Positions 36,060 to 45,700 of a DNA stretch of 64,000 nt are shown here, piece after piece. Each line of letters begins with the position of its first letter. Position 1 is the stretch's first letter. This DNA is from Rudanella sp031411995. Lineage in GTDB: Bacteria > Bacteroidota > Bacteroidia > Cytophagales > Spirosomataceae. Both the position numbers and the translations under genes were made by a program. The notes under the pieces are model-generated. The model saw only the letters and a program-made list of their open reading frames with translations. It did no database searches and was not told the origin of the DNA. The DNA is taken from positions 62,001 to 126,000 of the forward strand of contig JANOCD010000093.1 of NCBI GenBank assembly GCA_031411995.1. The letters run 5' to 3'.

Positions 36060-36479
36060 ATGAAAAACGGCCTACTTTTTCTTTTTTTATTCATTTTACC
36101 CGTCGCAGGTTCTGCCCAGTCCCTGGTAACGGATGTCCGAGTCCAGTTGCTCGATGCGGCCCGGCTGGAGATTCTGTATACCCTGACTGGTCCCACCGAC
36201 TCTGTCTGGATTGAAGCAGAAACTCGTTTTGGTAGTCCACTACACAGTTCTCCGGCTTTTCTTTATGGGGATTTTGGCCGTGGCGTGCAACCCGGTGTCA
36301 ACCGGCGGATTGTCTGGTATATCCACGAACAGGGGCACCAAATTCAGTCCGACATTCGGATCAGGGTGTTGGCCCGCCCCCGCTCGTTGCCCGAATCTGG
36401 CAGTACAGATAAACCAGTTCCCAATTTGCTGTTGAAAGCCAAACGCTGGTGGTCTCTTGGTCTGGGCTGGGCCATTTAG
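36060..36479 (+). CDS. small secreted protein of unknown function
   Basis: The 139-residue product (from MKNGLLFLF; four residues longer if an upstream Met is used) has a signal peptide ending near AGSAQ, followed by a short beta-rich domain (VTDVRVQLLDAARLEILYTL, DSVWIEAETRFG, GVNRRIVWYIHEQGHQI). It ends with a hydrophobic WWSLGLGWAI. The YTLTGPTDSVWIEAETRFG pattern resembles Ig-like modules of Bacteroidota surface proteins, but no family is certain. The next gene on the strand also encodes a secreted protein. Confidence 0.5.
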   Translation: MKNGLLFLFLFILPVAGSAQSLVTDVRVQLLDAARLEILYTLTGPTDSVWIEAETRFGSPLHSSPAFLYGDFGRGVQPGVNRRIVWYIHEQGHQIQSDIRIRVLARPRSLPESGSTDKPVPNLLLKAKRWWSLGLGWAI

Positions 36480-36590
36480 CGCATGAACCAAGGAGAGCGC
36501 ACGCTCACCCCCCGGCATGATTTGTGATTCTGGCCACGCTTTTCTAGATTGATCGCCCGTACTCGAAAATTCCTGAAAGGGCCTATTCCG

Positions 36591-37289
36591 ATGAGATCAA
36601 TTGTTTGGCTATTTGTCTTGTTGCCGACATGGGTAATTGCCCAGCAAGAGCCGGTACAATCGGCCATCAGTCCCTGGATTCTGGTTGATACGCGGGCAGT
36701 AGCTCCCTTTAAAATCCCTACAGGACCTGGTTTCATCGAGACATTTTCCGAAGAAAATCCCAATCGTTGGTTCACTGGTTTGCGGGCGGGGTTTACTTAT
36801 GCCCTCAATACAATTGGTTACCAGATCGAACGCCGGTCGGCCGACACGAACCGATTTGCCCTTTCCTGGCACCTACTCCCTAAAAAACTGATTCTAAACA
36901 AAATGGATACGTTTCTGGTGCAGGTTGATCTGTTCTCCCGCTCAGATATGTACCCCAATGGAGGTCTTCTTTTTGGGGTGGCCGATGCGCTGAACTACAA
37001 CCAGGTCCGGCTCATCGGGAAAGACAAAGTGGTGGTGCAACAAATTGTTCGGGGTAATCTCAACCCGGCCTTTGCATCGGTGACCTTGTCGACGGCAACC
37101 GTTGCGCTACGACCAGGCCGCAACCGGGTGGCGGTTTGGCGACGAGGCAACCAACTGCACGTTTTCGTGAATGATCGCGAGTTACCCACCAGTCCATTTC
37201 CGTTTCGTGGCTTACGGGGCAACGGCGTGGGTGTAATGCTCGCGGGCAACTGGCTGGCGTTTCGAAATTTAACCGTCAGAACAAACTAA
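36591..37289 (+). CDS. secreted LamG-like beta-sandwich protein
   Basis: The 232-residue protein begins with a signal peptide (MRSIVWLFVLLPTWVIAQ) and then has a concanavalin/LamG-like pattern: FSEENPNRWFTGL, FLVQVDLFSRSD, GLLFGVADALNYNQVRL, RNRVAVWRRGNQLHVFVNDREL, and the closing GVGVMLAGNWLAFRNLTV. Such folds bind or process glycans, but no catalytic residues are clear. It ends four bases into the oppositely oriented pseudo-receiver gene. No functional link to the RiPP island is evident. Confidence 0.55.
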   Translation: MRSIVWLFVLLPTWVIAQQEPVQSAISPWILVDTRAVAPFKIPTGPGFIETFSEENPNRWFTGLRAGFTYALNTIGYQIERRSADTNRFALSWHLLPKKLILNKMDTFLVQVDLFSRSDMYPNGGLLFGVADALNYNQVRLIGKDKVVVQQIVRGNLNPAFASVTLSTATVALRPGRNRVAVWRRGNQLHVFVNDRELPTSPFPFRGLRGNGVGVMLAGNWLAFRNLTVRTN

Positions 37290-37684
37290 ATAGAAAGATT
37301 ACCAGTCGTGTTTTTGTTCTGCAAATGCCATTGAATATAGGCTTCCACGCTGTTTTTGAACTTTGGAAAGGGAATTGGCTTTTGTAGATAATCAAAAAAA
37401 GGGAAGGGTATTTCCGGCATGGAGTTACGCGAAAATGCCGTGGTGATGATAATACCCGGATGATGCATCAGAATTGGGCGTAGAATTGGCTCTACCTGAA
37501 CCGGTAACTGACGCAGGGTTATGAAAAGCAGGTCGGGGATAATCTGCTCAAAATAGGTATGGGCATTTTCCTGATAATCACACCCCCAGACCAACTCAAG
37601 TTCGCCTATTCGGCCAATAAACTCGGTCAGTATACTGGCACCGGGGGGTTCGTGTTCAATATAGCCGCAGGTAATTTTTTGCAT
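37286..37684 (-). CDS. pseudo-receiver protein related to LytTR receivers
   Basis: This 132-residue protein aligns along its length with the receiver of the LytTR regulator in this island (shared TEFIGR/EEFIGR, PDLLF/PDLAF, IIITTA/IIVTTA, FDYLQKPI/TDYLLKPI). The acidic pocket is EHE (10-12) instead of DDE, and the phosphoacceptor Asp is Thr56, while the switch Thr and Lys102 remain. It has no DNA-binding domain. It cannot accept phosphate in the usual way, so it may act as a decoy or partner that tunes the two-component system. It is the last gene of the exporter operon, 42 bp after the HlyD gene. Confidence 0.75.
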   Translation of the reverse strand: MQKITCGYIEHEPPGASILTEFIGRIGELELVWGCDYQENAHTYFEQIIPDLLFITLRQLPVQVEPILRPILMHHPGIIITTAFSRNSMPEIPFPFFDYLQKPIPFPKFKNSVEAYIQWHLQNKNTTGNLSI

Positions 37685-37726
37685 TAGTCATCCCATGAAT
37701 TGTCAAAGACTCGTTTCACGACTTTT

Positions 37727-38449
37727 TCAAAGTATTGTGTTCAAAATACGTTGCCCCAGCCGTTTATTATCCAGCATTACCTCAGCCGTTCCCTGCAACA
37801 GCGGTTGCACGGGCAACACATTTCCGGTGTTTGTTACCAGTCCTTTTGTTAAATGGACGTTGGCCCGATAATGATTGTCGAGCGATACGGGTACAATGTT
37901 GGCCACCCGACCCTCCAGAAACCCAAACTCGTTGTTCGGAAATGCATCCAATTTAATGAGTACCCGCTGACCGGTTTTCACAAGCCCGGCTCCTTTGGCC
38001 GACAGTTTCAATTGCACTTCGTAGGTAGTCACGGTGGGCACCACCAGCATCATAAACGCTTTGGGGTTGTTGTCTACACCTTTCAATACATAAACCTTAC
38101 CGGCCACGCGTGCCCGCACGGGCGTAACCGTTCGTTGGCTGGCATTCACCTCCGACACCAGCGTGTCGCCAACCTGAACCTGCCGCGAATCGCTCACATG
38201 GGTTCGATAGGTGATGCTGGGGTCGGATATGAACCAGACAATTTTTTGAGGTTGCTCTTTGGCATTGATCAGGGCCTGGGCATTCAGAATATCCGGGTAA
38301 CGAACCAGATACGAGGTAAGCCCCAACAGACCCAGCACGCCCAGTACCACCATATTTCCCCACCGCAAGATCCAGTGGGGAACATGGCCAATAATTTCCT
38401 GCACTTCGTCGCTGTGCAGTTCGAGTCGCGTGGTAGAATAGTTTGGCAT
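37727..38449 (-). CDS. short HlyD-family secretion adaptor
   Basis: The 240-residue adaptor has a cytoplasmic N-terminus, one membrane helix (WGNMVVLGVLGLLGLTSYLV), one lipoyl-like half (TPVRARVAGKVYVLKGVDNN) and a beta-barrel domain (VGQ-like GLVKTGQRVLIKLDAFPN). It lacks the long coiled-coil hairpin of classical HlyD, as is common for adaptors of Bacteroidota peptide exporters. It lies 24 bp after the C39 ABC transporter gene, so it probably forms the periplasmic arm of that exporter. The outer-membrane partner is not encoded next to it. Confidence 0.85.
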   Translation of the reverse strand: MPNYSTTRLELHSDEVQEIIGHVPHWILRWGNMVVLGVLGLLGLTSYLVRYPDILNAQALINAKEQPQKIVWFISDPSITYRTHVSDSRQVQVGDTLVSEVNASQRTVTPVRARVAGKVYVLKGVDNNPKAFMMLVVPTVTTYEVQLKLSAKGAGLVKTGQRVLIKLDAFPNNEFGFLEGRVANIVPVSLDNHYRANVHLTKGLVTNTGNVLPVQPLLQGTAEVMLDNKRLGQRILNTIL

Positions 38450-38473
38450 AACAACCTTGTTTTACGTATTGAC

Positions 38474-40789
38474 TTAGCCTTCTGCCAGTTCGAGTTGATT
38501 TTTCACCAGTTCGAAGTAGTATCCGCGTTTTTCGGCGAGTTGAGCATGGGTGCCCACCTCCTTGACTTCCCCATTTTCGAGGACCACGATCTGGTCGGCA
38601 TTTTTCACGGTGCTGAGTCGGTGAGCAATCACGACCACGGTGCGCCCCTGGAAAAAGGTGTTCAGATTCTCCATAATGATGCGCTCATTATTGGCATCCA
38701 ATGCACTGGTTGCTTCATCGAAAAACAGGTAGAACGGATTTTTGTAGACCGAACGGGCAATGAAAATCCGCTGTCGCTGACCCCCGCTCAGACCCGCCCC
38801 GGAGTTGCCAATGCGAGTGGTGAAACCCAGTGGTATTTTGCGAATATAGTCGTGCAGATTGGCCACCCGAACGGCATCCCACAGCCGGTCTTCGTCGATT
38901 TTGTTCCCATCGACAGCGATGTTTCGGGCTATCGTATCGGAGAAAATATACCCGTCCTGCATCACCGTTCCGCAGTTTTTGCGCCATTCGCCCGCCGAAA
39001 CATCCAGCAAATTGGTGCCATTAACGGAGATTTCGCCCTCGCTCGGCACATAGAATTTGAGCAGGAGTTTGAGTAACGTTGTTTTGCCGCTACCACTACT
39101 GCCCACAATGGCCGTCACTTTGCCTTCGGGAATGTGCAGGTTCAGGTTTTTCAGGACAAGGCTGGAGTTTGGCCCGCCATAGCGGAACGCTACGTTGTGG
39201 AGGGTGATGCCCCGCTCGCGCTGGAAAGCCTCCTGATGGGCATTCTGCATACGGTCGTCATCGAAATAAACGGCTGGCTGATCGGCGGGGGCCGCAAACA
39301 AATCCATTGGGCGACCCAGCAACCGCTCTTCGTCTAATTCCTCATCGGGTTTGTTATGAATTTCGCCCAGTCGATCCAAACTGATTTTGGCATCCTGAAT
39401 GCTCCGTATAAAATTCATAAGCTGACTCAAAGGGCCATTCATTTGCCCAATGATATACGAGATACTGAGCATGACACCCAGCGTGATCTGGTTGTCGATC
39501 ACGAGCAGGGCAGCGACATAAGAAATCAGGATATTTTTGAGTTGGGTCACAAACGACGACCCCACTTCCTGCGATTGTTCGAGAGCCAGACTTTTGATAT
39601 TTATTTTGAACAGCTTGGCCTGAATCCGCTCCCACTCCCACCGACGGGCTTTTTCGCAGTTGTTCAGTTTAATTTCCTGCATGCCCGTAATCAGTTCGTA
39701 GATGTTGTTCTGATTTTCGCGCATTCGCTGAAACCGCCGGTAGTCGAGGTCTTTGCGCTGATTCAGGAAAATCGTGATCCAGACAATCGAAATGAGGCTG
39801 CCAATGGCAAAAATACCCAGCAGTTTGGGGCTATATAAACTCAAGACCACTGAAAAAACGATCAGGTTCACCACCGAGAAGAGCGTGTTGAGGGTGGCAC
39901 TGGTCAAAAACGTTTCGATGCGGTGGTGATCCTGAATCCGCTGTGAGATGTCGCCAATATTTTTCGACTCAAAGAAGCTGATTGGCAACTTCATGAGCTT
40001 CACCAGGAAACTCGATATGATACTGACGCTCACGCGGGTGCTGATGTGCAACAGAATCCAGTTGCGAATGAGGTCAACAGCAATATTACCCGCAAACAAT
40101 AGCAACTGCGACAGCAAAATCAGGTGAATGAAGTCGATGTTGTGGCGGTGAATGCCATAATCAACCAAACTCTGGGTCAGAAACGGAAACACCATGCTCA
40201 CCACACTCCCAATGCCCATGCCAATGAGCACCTGGGTAACATAGCGTCGGTAGGGAGTCAGGTACTGAAACAGAAACCGGAATCCGGTGGTGCGTTGGGC
40301 CGTTTCTTCTTTAAGCTGGTAGAATTCGGGCGTTGGTTCCAGCAACAGGCAAACGCCTTTTTGGTCGCCGGTGCTGGCCCAGCACTTCATAAACGTTTCT
40401 TTGTCGACCGTGACGAGCGCGTGACCGGGATCTCCGATAACGAGTTGTTCGGTGGCCTTTTTCTGACCCGGAAACCAATTGGGCAGGCCGCTCTTTTTAA
40501 CCGCATACAGCACCACAAAATGCTCCTGATTCCAATGCAGAATGCAGGGTAGTGGAGCCTGCTCAACCAACTGCTGATAGGTAAGTTTTGCCTTTAGCGT
40601 TTTGAAACCAATGCGTTCGGCAGCATCGCTGATACCCAGCAAACTGACTCCCTGACGGGTGATGTAGGCGTTGGCCCGCAAAAAATCCAGTGAATACTCT
40701 TTGCCGTACGAAGCAGCCACCATTTTCAGGCAGGTAGGGCCGCAATCCATATAGTCGAGCTGGCGAAAGAATTTATGACGGTTCCCCAT
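38474..40789 (-). CDS. peptidase-containing ABC transporter (C39 PCAT) for RiPP leader cleavage and export
   Basis: The 771-residue protein has a C39 cysteine protease with Gln10, Cys16 in MDCGPTCL, His90 in NQEHFVVL and Asp120 in VIGDPG; about 13 residues are inserted between the His and Asp. It then has a six-helix membrane domain and an ATPase (SSGSGKTTLLKLL, LSGGQRQRIF, LFFDEATSALD). Such transporters cut leaders after double Gly and export the core peptide. GG-type leaders occur in both arms of the island and no second exporter is present, so it may serve them all. A predicted LytTR site precedes it, and HlyD and pseudo-receiver genes follow. Confidence 0.95.
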   Translation of the reverse strand: MGNRHKFFRQLDYMDCGPTCLKMVAASYGKEYSLDFLRANAYITRQGVSLLGISDAAERIGFKTLKAKLTYQQLVEQAPLPCILHWNQEHFVVLYAVKKSGLPNWFPGQKKATEQLVIGDPGHALVTVDKETFMKCWASTGDQKGVCLLLEPTPEFYQLKEETAQRTTGFRFLFQYLTPYRRYVTQVLIGMGIGSVVSMVFPFLTQSLVDYGIHRHNIDFIHLILLSQLLLFAGNIAVDLIRNWILLHISTRVSVSIISSFLVKLMKLPISFFESKNIGDISQRIQDHHRIETFLTSATLNTLFSVVNLIVFSVVLSLYSPKLLGIFAIGSLISIVWITIFLNQRKDLDYRRFQRMRENQNNIYELITGMQEIKLNNCEKARRWEWERIQAKLFKINIKSLALEQSQEVGSSFVTQLKNILISYVAALLVIDNQITLGVMLSISYIIGQMNGPLSQLMNFIRSIQDAKISLDRLGEIHNKPDEELDEERLLGRPMDLFAAPADQPAVYFDDDRMQNAHQEAFQRERGITLHNVAFRYGGPNSSLVLKNLNLHIPEGKVTAIVGSSGSGKTTLLKLLLKFYVPSEGEISVNGTNLLDVSAGEWRKNCGTVMQDGYIFSDTIARNIAVDGNKIDEDRLWDAVRVANLHDYIRKIPLGFTTRIGNSGAGLSGGQRQRIFIARSVYKNPFYLFFDEATSALDANNERIIMENLNTFFQGRTVVVIAHRLSTVKNADQIVVLENGEVKEVGTHAQLAEKRGYYFELVKNQLELAEG

Positions 40790-40911
40790 GATGTGACGAG
40801 CAAGTTTAATTGGGTTGTGCGCCCAATTGTTGGTTCAGCAGCAACGGGCAAGTTTCTGCCCATTATTTCGACATGGGGAAGTTGGCCTGTTTTTGCTGCC
40901 GGGAAAAATTC

Positions 40912-40942
40912 TTTAGACCAGTTTGCTCAACTACTCGACTAA
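40912..40942 (-). promoter_or_regulatory. predicted LytTR binding site before the exporter operon
   Basis: On the minus strand, TTAGTCGAGT is followed by GTCTAAA, with the two GTC cores exactly 21 bp apart. The same arrangement appears before three other units of the island. It lies in the gap between the radical SAM stop and the exporter start. Confidence 0.7.
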
Positions 40943-40950
40943 TGCGGGTT

Positions 40951-42183
40951 CTACCGGGCAACCTGGTGGTTTGTGGGGTGCAGGGTAGCCAATGCCTCCT
41001 GAAACGAGAGCGGCTGCACGTTCAGCTCGTTGAGCAGCGTTTGCGGAAATAATTGTAAGACCCGCCCCTGTATGTGCGTGATGAGTTTGAGCAGATCGCG
41101 GCAATAAACCGAGGGATTGGCAAATCCATTGGCTGCCCGGTAGCGATGAACAATGAACCCACCCCCGCACACGTCCCGAATCGGGCAACGCCGGCAAACG
41201 GGTGGCAGGCCTATGTGTCGGCGGGCGCATTGAGCAATGAGTGGCGCCTGCAAGGCTTGGTTCAGCGAGTGGGTTTGCACATGATACCCCTCTTTGGTGA
41301 GACCCGGCTGACAAATCTTGAGTGAATCCTCGGCTTCGATACTGCCGTCGGTTTCAATCACCAGATACACATTCGGCAAACGCCCCCACATATCCGACCG
41401 AACACTGATACCTAAAATCAGGCTGATGATTTGCTCGAAAAAAGGGATTTTCATTCGGCCCGCTGCCGGTTCGCTAAACCACAGATCAAAGAAAAGTATA
41501 AGCCAATTGGCGTAGGGTGTTTGTTCCCCAGAGGCTGGCAGGGCGGGTGGAAACTGATCGTAGGTACCGTCGGGCAAAAGCAGACTTAACCCACTTACGT
41601 TCAGACTTTTAAAATGCTGATATAACGTTATTGGATTGGCCGCCAAGTCAACCACCACCAACACGCCGGGCTGATAGCGCACATCGGGCGAAACCTGCGC
41701 TCTGAGCAAGCCCGCCCGCACGGCTTCGTAGGAGCCTCGCCCCCGATGGTCGACCCGAAACTGGTTGTGGGTTTCGGGCAGGCCGTCGATGCTGATTCCG
41801 ATGCGGATATCCAGTCGACCTAACACCCGACACCAGGCATCGGTGAGCAAAACGCCGTTTGTCTGCACCGAAAACACGGGGGTTGTTTCAGGCGGGAGTT
41901 TCTGACGGGCCTGGGCTACGAACCGCCGAAAAAAAGAAGGGGAAGCCAGGAGCGGCTCCCCACCATGAAAAATAAACCGGAACTGGCGGGGCCGATGCTG
42001 GCGACAGTAGGCCGCCACCCGGTCCAACAGGCAAGCCACCGTTTCATCGCTCATCAGCCGGGGCTGATCCCGGTAGGTGGTATCGCCTTTGTTATAGACA
42101 TAGCAGTACGAACAGTTCAGGTTGCACCGACTGGCTATTTTCAGGATCAATCCACGAATGAGTGTGTTGCCCGCTTTTGCCAT
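40951..42183 (-). CDS. radical SAM/SPASM peptide maturase
   Basis: The 410-residue enzyme has the SAM-cluster motif CNLNCSYCYVY, FHGGEPLL, SIDG and a C-terminal SPASM region with CRRCPIRDVCGGGF, HRY, and NGFANPSVYCRDLL binding extra 4Fe-4S clusters. The CGGGF...HRY...NPSVYC pattern is typical of the FxsB/GrrM-like group, many of which make three-residue cyclophanes in their precursors (established for the family, inferred here). It follows two precursor-like peptides by 21 bp and is probably co-transcribed with them. Those peptides contain aromatic-X-X sites (YDN, WLR). The modification is not proven. Confidence 0.9.
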   Translation of the reverse strand: MAKAGNTLIRGLILKIASRCNLNCSYCYVYNKGDTTYRDQPRLMSDETVACLLDRVAAYCRQHRPRQFRFIFHGGEPLLASPSFFRRFVAQARQKLPPETTPVFSVQTNGVLLTDAWCRVLGRLDIRIGISIDGLPETHNQFRVDHRGRGSYEAVRAGLLRAQVSPDVRYQPGVLVVVDLAANPITLYQHFKSLNVSGLSLLLPDGTYDQFPPALPASGEQTPYANWLILFFDLWFSEPAAGRMKIPFFEQIISLILGISVRSDMWGRLPNVYLVIETDGSIEAEDSLKICQPGLTKEGYHVQTHSLNQALQAPLIAQCARRHIGLPPVCRRCPIRDVCGGGFIVHRYRAANGFANPSVYCRDLLKLITHIQGRVLQLFPQTLLNELNVQPLSFQEALATLHPTNHQVAR

Positions 42184-42204
42184 ATGCTTTGCCGATATTT
42201 TCGG

Positions 42205-42390
42205 TTATTTGGGGGTATTAGACGTTCCGTCTCTCAACCAGTAATCATGGTTGGGTTGGGCCGGGTCGGTTTGAATACCCCCTGCAATGTGCTGACCATC
42301 AACCTGGTTATTTGCCTGGTCTAAATGGCCGAGTATTTTTTTCTGCACTTTTTTTCGCTTCGGAAACGAAAATAATTTCCTGATGTCCAT
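42205..42390 (-). CDS. 61-residue RiPP precursor-like peptide, Cys-free
   Basis: The short peptide has a basic N-terminus (MDIRKLFSFPKRKKVQKK), a linker with QVDGQHIAGG and a 23-residue tail holding NHDYWLRDG. The GG is a plausible leader boundary. There is no Cys, so thioether rings cannot form. The WLR triplet fits the aromatic-X-X cyclophane pattern. It lies between another precursor-like gene and the radical SAM maturase, 12 and 21 bp away. It is not a recognised family. Confidence 0.65.
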   Translation of the reverse strand: MDIRKLFSFPKRKKVQKKILGHLDQANNQVDGQHIAGGIQTDPAQPNHDYWLRDGTSNTPK

Positions 42391-42402
42391 GAGTCACTGG
42401 GT

Positions 42403-42621
42403 TTACAACGTGAGCAAAAGAGAGGGGTCTGTCATCCGGTTTTTGTCATCCAACTGGTTGTCGTAGGCAGGCGAATAATCTTTGTCGCCCCCCCGAACCT
42501 GGAGGGCTGCCTGATCGGATAAAACTTCGACCTGATCATGGAACCGATGCTGAAAAAACGTATTGAAAAATCCGGCATTTCCGCCCGATGATCCCAACAA
42601 GTTCTGCAATTTCCGTTTCAT
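42403..42621 (-). CDS. 72-residue double-glycine RiPP precursor-like peptide, Cys-free
   Basis: The peptide starts MKRKLQNLLGSSGG and carries LSDQAALQVRGG, close to the leader pattern LSxxEMxxVxGG cut by C39 peptidases. The tail after GG is 27 residues, rich in Asp and Asn, with AYDNQL and no Cys. It is the first gene after a predicted LytTR site and is followed by the second precursor and the radical SAM gene. It is probably a substrate of that maturase and of the C39 exporter; LanB could also act on its Ser and Thr. Confidence 0.75.
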   Translation of the reverse strand: MKRKLQNLLGSSGGNAGFFNTFFQHRFHDQVEVLSDQAALQVRGGDKDYSPAYDNQLDDKNRMTDPSLLLTL

Positions 42622-42700
42622 ATACCTGATTGGTAAAGGGTGAATGATTTGTGTGTTGACCGGGTCAAGTTTACCCCCTCATGCAGTACCGCGCAAAAAG

Positions 42701-42731
42701 TTTAGACGAAGTCTGCTGCTAACTCGACTAA
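42701..42731 (-). promoter_or_regulatory. predicted LytTR binding site before the precursor-maturase operon
   Basis: TTAGTCGAGT and GTCTAAA lie on the minus strand with 21 bp between GTC cores, followed by a T-rich stretch. The first half overlaps the LanB stop codon (TAG). It is about 80 bp upstream of the 72-residue precursor gene. Confidence 0.75.
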
Positions 42732-45700
42732 TGCGTTGAATGCACGCTGATTTGGGTGGCAGTTCTGGCCTGAAGCGAGGTGTAATAGCGAGCGAGATAG
42801 TGATAAACGACCAGCTCATGTTCTCGCTGGGCCGTGTTGAAAAGCCGGTTCATGCTCATGTGCAGGTAGTTTTTTAACAGGGCAGTCAAATCTGGGAGAA
42901 CGCCCGGTTGCAGTGTTTGCCTGATTGCGTCCACCAACGTTTTATTGACGGCCGACCGCCGGCTCAGAATCCGGCTACTGTTATCGCCAATTATCTCCGT
43001 TAGCAGGGTGTGAATCTCGACTTCGCTACTGCGGTAGCGGGTGTTCAGTTGATGGCGAATGGTGCGGGGCGACTCGTGTTCGCTCAAAAACTGCTGCTGC
43101 AGATCCGTCAGGAAGCGCACTTTATCGGGCAACAACAGCCCGAAATCGGTTAGCAAAGCGTCGAGACTGCGTAATGCAAATTGCCATATCGAATCGGGCA
43201 ATTCGCGGGTAGTGGGGTGGCTCAAAAAATCCAGCGCGGCCTGGCTGTCAGCCGTAAAAATGGCTTCACTCAGGGTCATAGTGGCCGTTCCGTAGCGTTC
43301 AATTTCGCGTTGGTAGGTGTCATATTGTACCCGATATACCTCCCCCGATTTCAGATACGGAGCCAACCGTTTGGTAAGTGCCTGCACAGCACGGGGCCAA
43401 AAATCAGGATTTGTGCTTCGGAGCCGGAGCCGTAGATGGGGTTCCGGGTCGGCATACCGTACAAAAAACCAATCCAGAAGCAGCGGTCCAAGATTACGGA
43501 TAAGGGGACGAACAATGTTTCGTAGCAGGGCATCGGCGGTTTGATTTCCGCCATACAATTTCACGTAGAACCACTCCGAACCCGGCACAAACGTTCGGCT
43601 GAGTTTGCTCACTGACGGCACGGCCTGAATGGCAGGCAGCAATGGCGCACCATGGCTTGTTTTGCAGGGAATAATGAGTTCGTTGGTATAAGCCCCTTTC
43701 TCGTCCTGAATCCAGCAACGGTCAGGTGTGGCCATCCACTCCACCAGTCGAACGGCTTCTTTTTTGCTAACTAGCTTGTAGATTTCCTCCAAACCAGCGG
43801 GGGTATTTAGATCCGTAAGCAGCTCGTTATCAGCATCGACAATGCTTACCCAACGCGGCACCCGATACTGGGCCAGCCATTGCCGGAGTTCCGCTTTCGA
43901 TTTTATCTCGCCCGCCCGGAGTGTCCACTGGGCACGCGAAACAATCAGGTTTCGATAGGTGACGCGCGGCAAAAACGGCTGATCCTGTAGCATTCCCCAG
44001 TCCCAGCTCATGGCTAGCCGGTTCTGTTGCAACGACAAATCGCACAGAAACCGGTAGACACTCAACCCAAGACGGTAGTTATGAGCCGTAGACAGGCGCG
44101 GAATCACCTCTTTTCCTAACCGACGCGACCGCAGTACCACCTGTCCGCCCGCCCGAACCGATACCAGCAAATCGTCGGAAAGAATCTGCCCGTTTTGGTC
44201 GACGGATGCCTGATTGACGTAGGGAATTTCGTAAGCCCGCAGCACGGGCCGTTGCCCGATATTCCCAGCCCGCTCGTCGGAAATATGGATTATCTCGGCA
44301 AAAACAGCATCGGGATAGTGCGCTTCTTCCTCGCGCAGGGCCGCACGAACAAGTTCGGTCAGTTCGGGTTGATTCTGGCAAAATCGCCCCAACAACGAAG
44401 CTGCCGATGGCCCGGCCGCCGACCGAAACTGAAACTGAAAATCACCGGCATCAATAGCGTTGGCCGATTCACCCAACAACGTTCCCATCACATAGAAACT
44501 GGCGGGCCAGGCTGTTTGGCCAACCTCTGGTAGCTGATTGAGCCAGTCATCATCAATGTCGACGGCTGCGTTTTTTTGCCCGACCGATTGGACTAACAAA
44601 CTCACCATCAACGATTCACTACCCTGCCATACGGGTTTTTCATCTCGACTGTCGGTACCCAAATCGAGACCTTCCAGCAGCGGAGTGAAATCGCCCCCGG
44701 TTCCCGCCACGTCGGCATAGCCAATCCCATAATCACTGTCTAAAGCCAAAAGCAACGGAATTTCCTGCTCTTCATACCGCTCGCGAAACCGATTGCCAAA
44801 CGCCAGGAGACCTTTAGGTGTATCGGACCTGTTCAGCCGGTGCAGTTGGGCAACCTGCTCAACAATGGTGTTGAGAACCGGGGCGCCCAACTGATTTTGT
44901 CTCGTTCTGAAAAACAGATCGGTCTGAATCCATCGGGCAGGAGGTAGTTTCAGGTCCAATGGTCGCAAGGTGTTCCTGACTTTTTCATAGGCGGTGCTGC
45001 TATTGTTGGCCCGGCTCAGATCCTGCTTAAGTTGAGAAACAATGCTGGCTTCTTCTGGCAAATTGCCACATTGGCCAAGTCGGTTTACCAGATAACACAG
45101 AGGATCATCGCCCGTCACGAACCCTTCTAACTCGCTTACCAACAGTTGCATAGCAATCAATTCGTCAACAAATACCAGGGCTTCCTGCTGGTCGATACCC
45201 CGGTTCTGCAACGGTTCAGTTAATTGCTGCAGGGTGGCCCCGCCCTTGGCCCGCTGCAAAACGGCCCGAATCACTAACGTCACCTCTACGGCACTAACAA
45301 CATAATGAAGGCGTGTACCGATCAGCCGCTTCTCGGTATATCGGAGTTGCGAACCTACCTGATAGACCGTATTGGAGGGATAAAAGCGTACCTGGTTTCG
45401 AATGACAGGCTGTTGCAGCACGGCTTGCGTGAGTTGATCCAGACAGGCCGTATCAAGGCGAATACGCCGGTTGAGCCGGTCGTGTTCACAAAAGGAAAAC
45501 TGTGTGTGGTTGGCTACGCGACCCGGCGCACAACCCGCCAACAGGCCAAAGGGTGTACACCGGCTGCTCATACGCCGGAAATAACTCCAGAGTGTGCTGG
45601 CAAGCGAATCGGGCAGGGGCCAGTTTTTTTGACCTAAATGCTGGCTAACATGCTCATAAAGAGTGGGAGAAGCCGTATGCAAGGCTTCCCGAAAAACAGC

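Noticed and set aside
37853..39076. 407-residue plus-strand open frame opposite the HlyD and exporter genes
   Set aside because: It is antisense to two well-supported genes, has no domain pattern, and its composition mirrors their codon bias.
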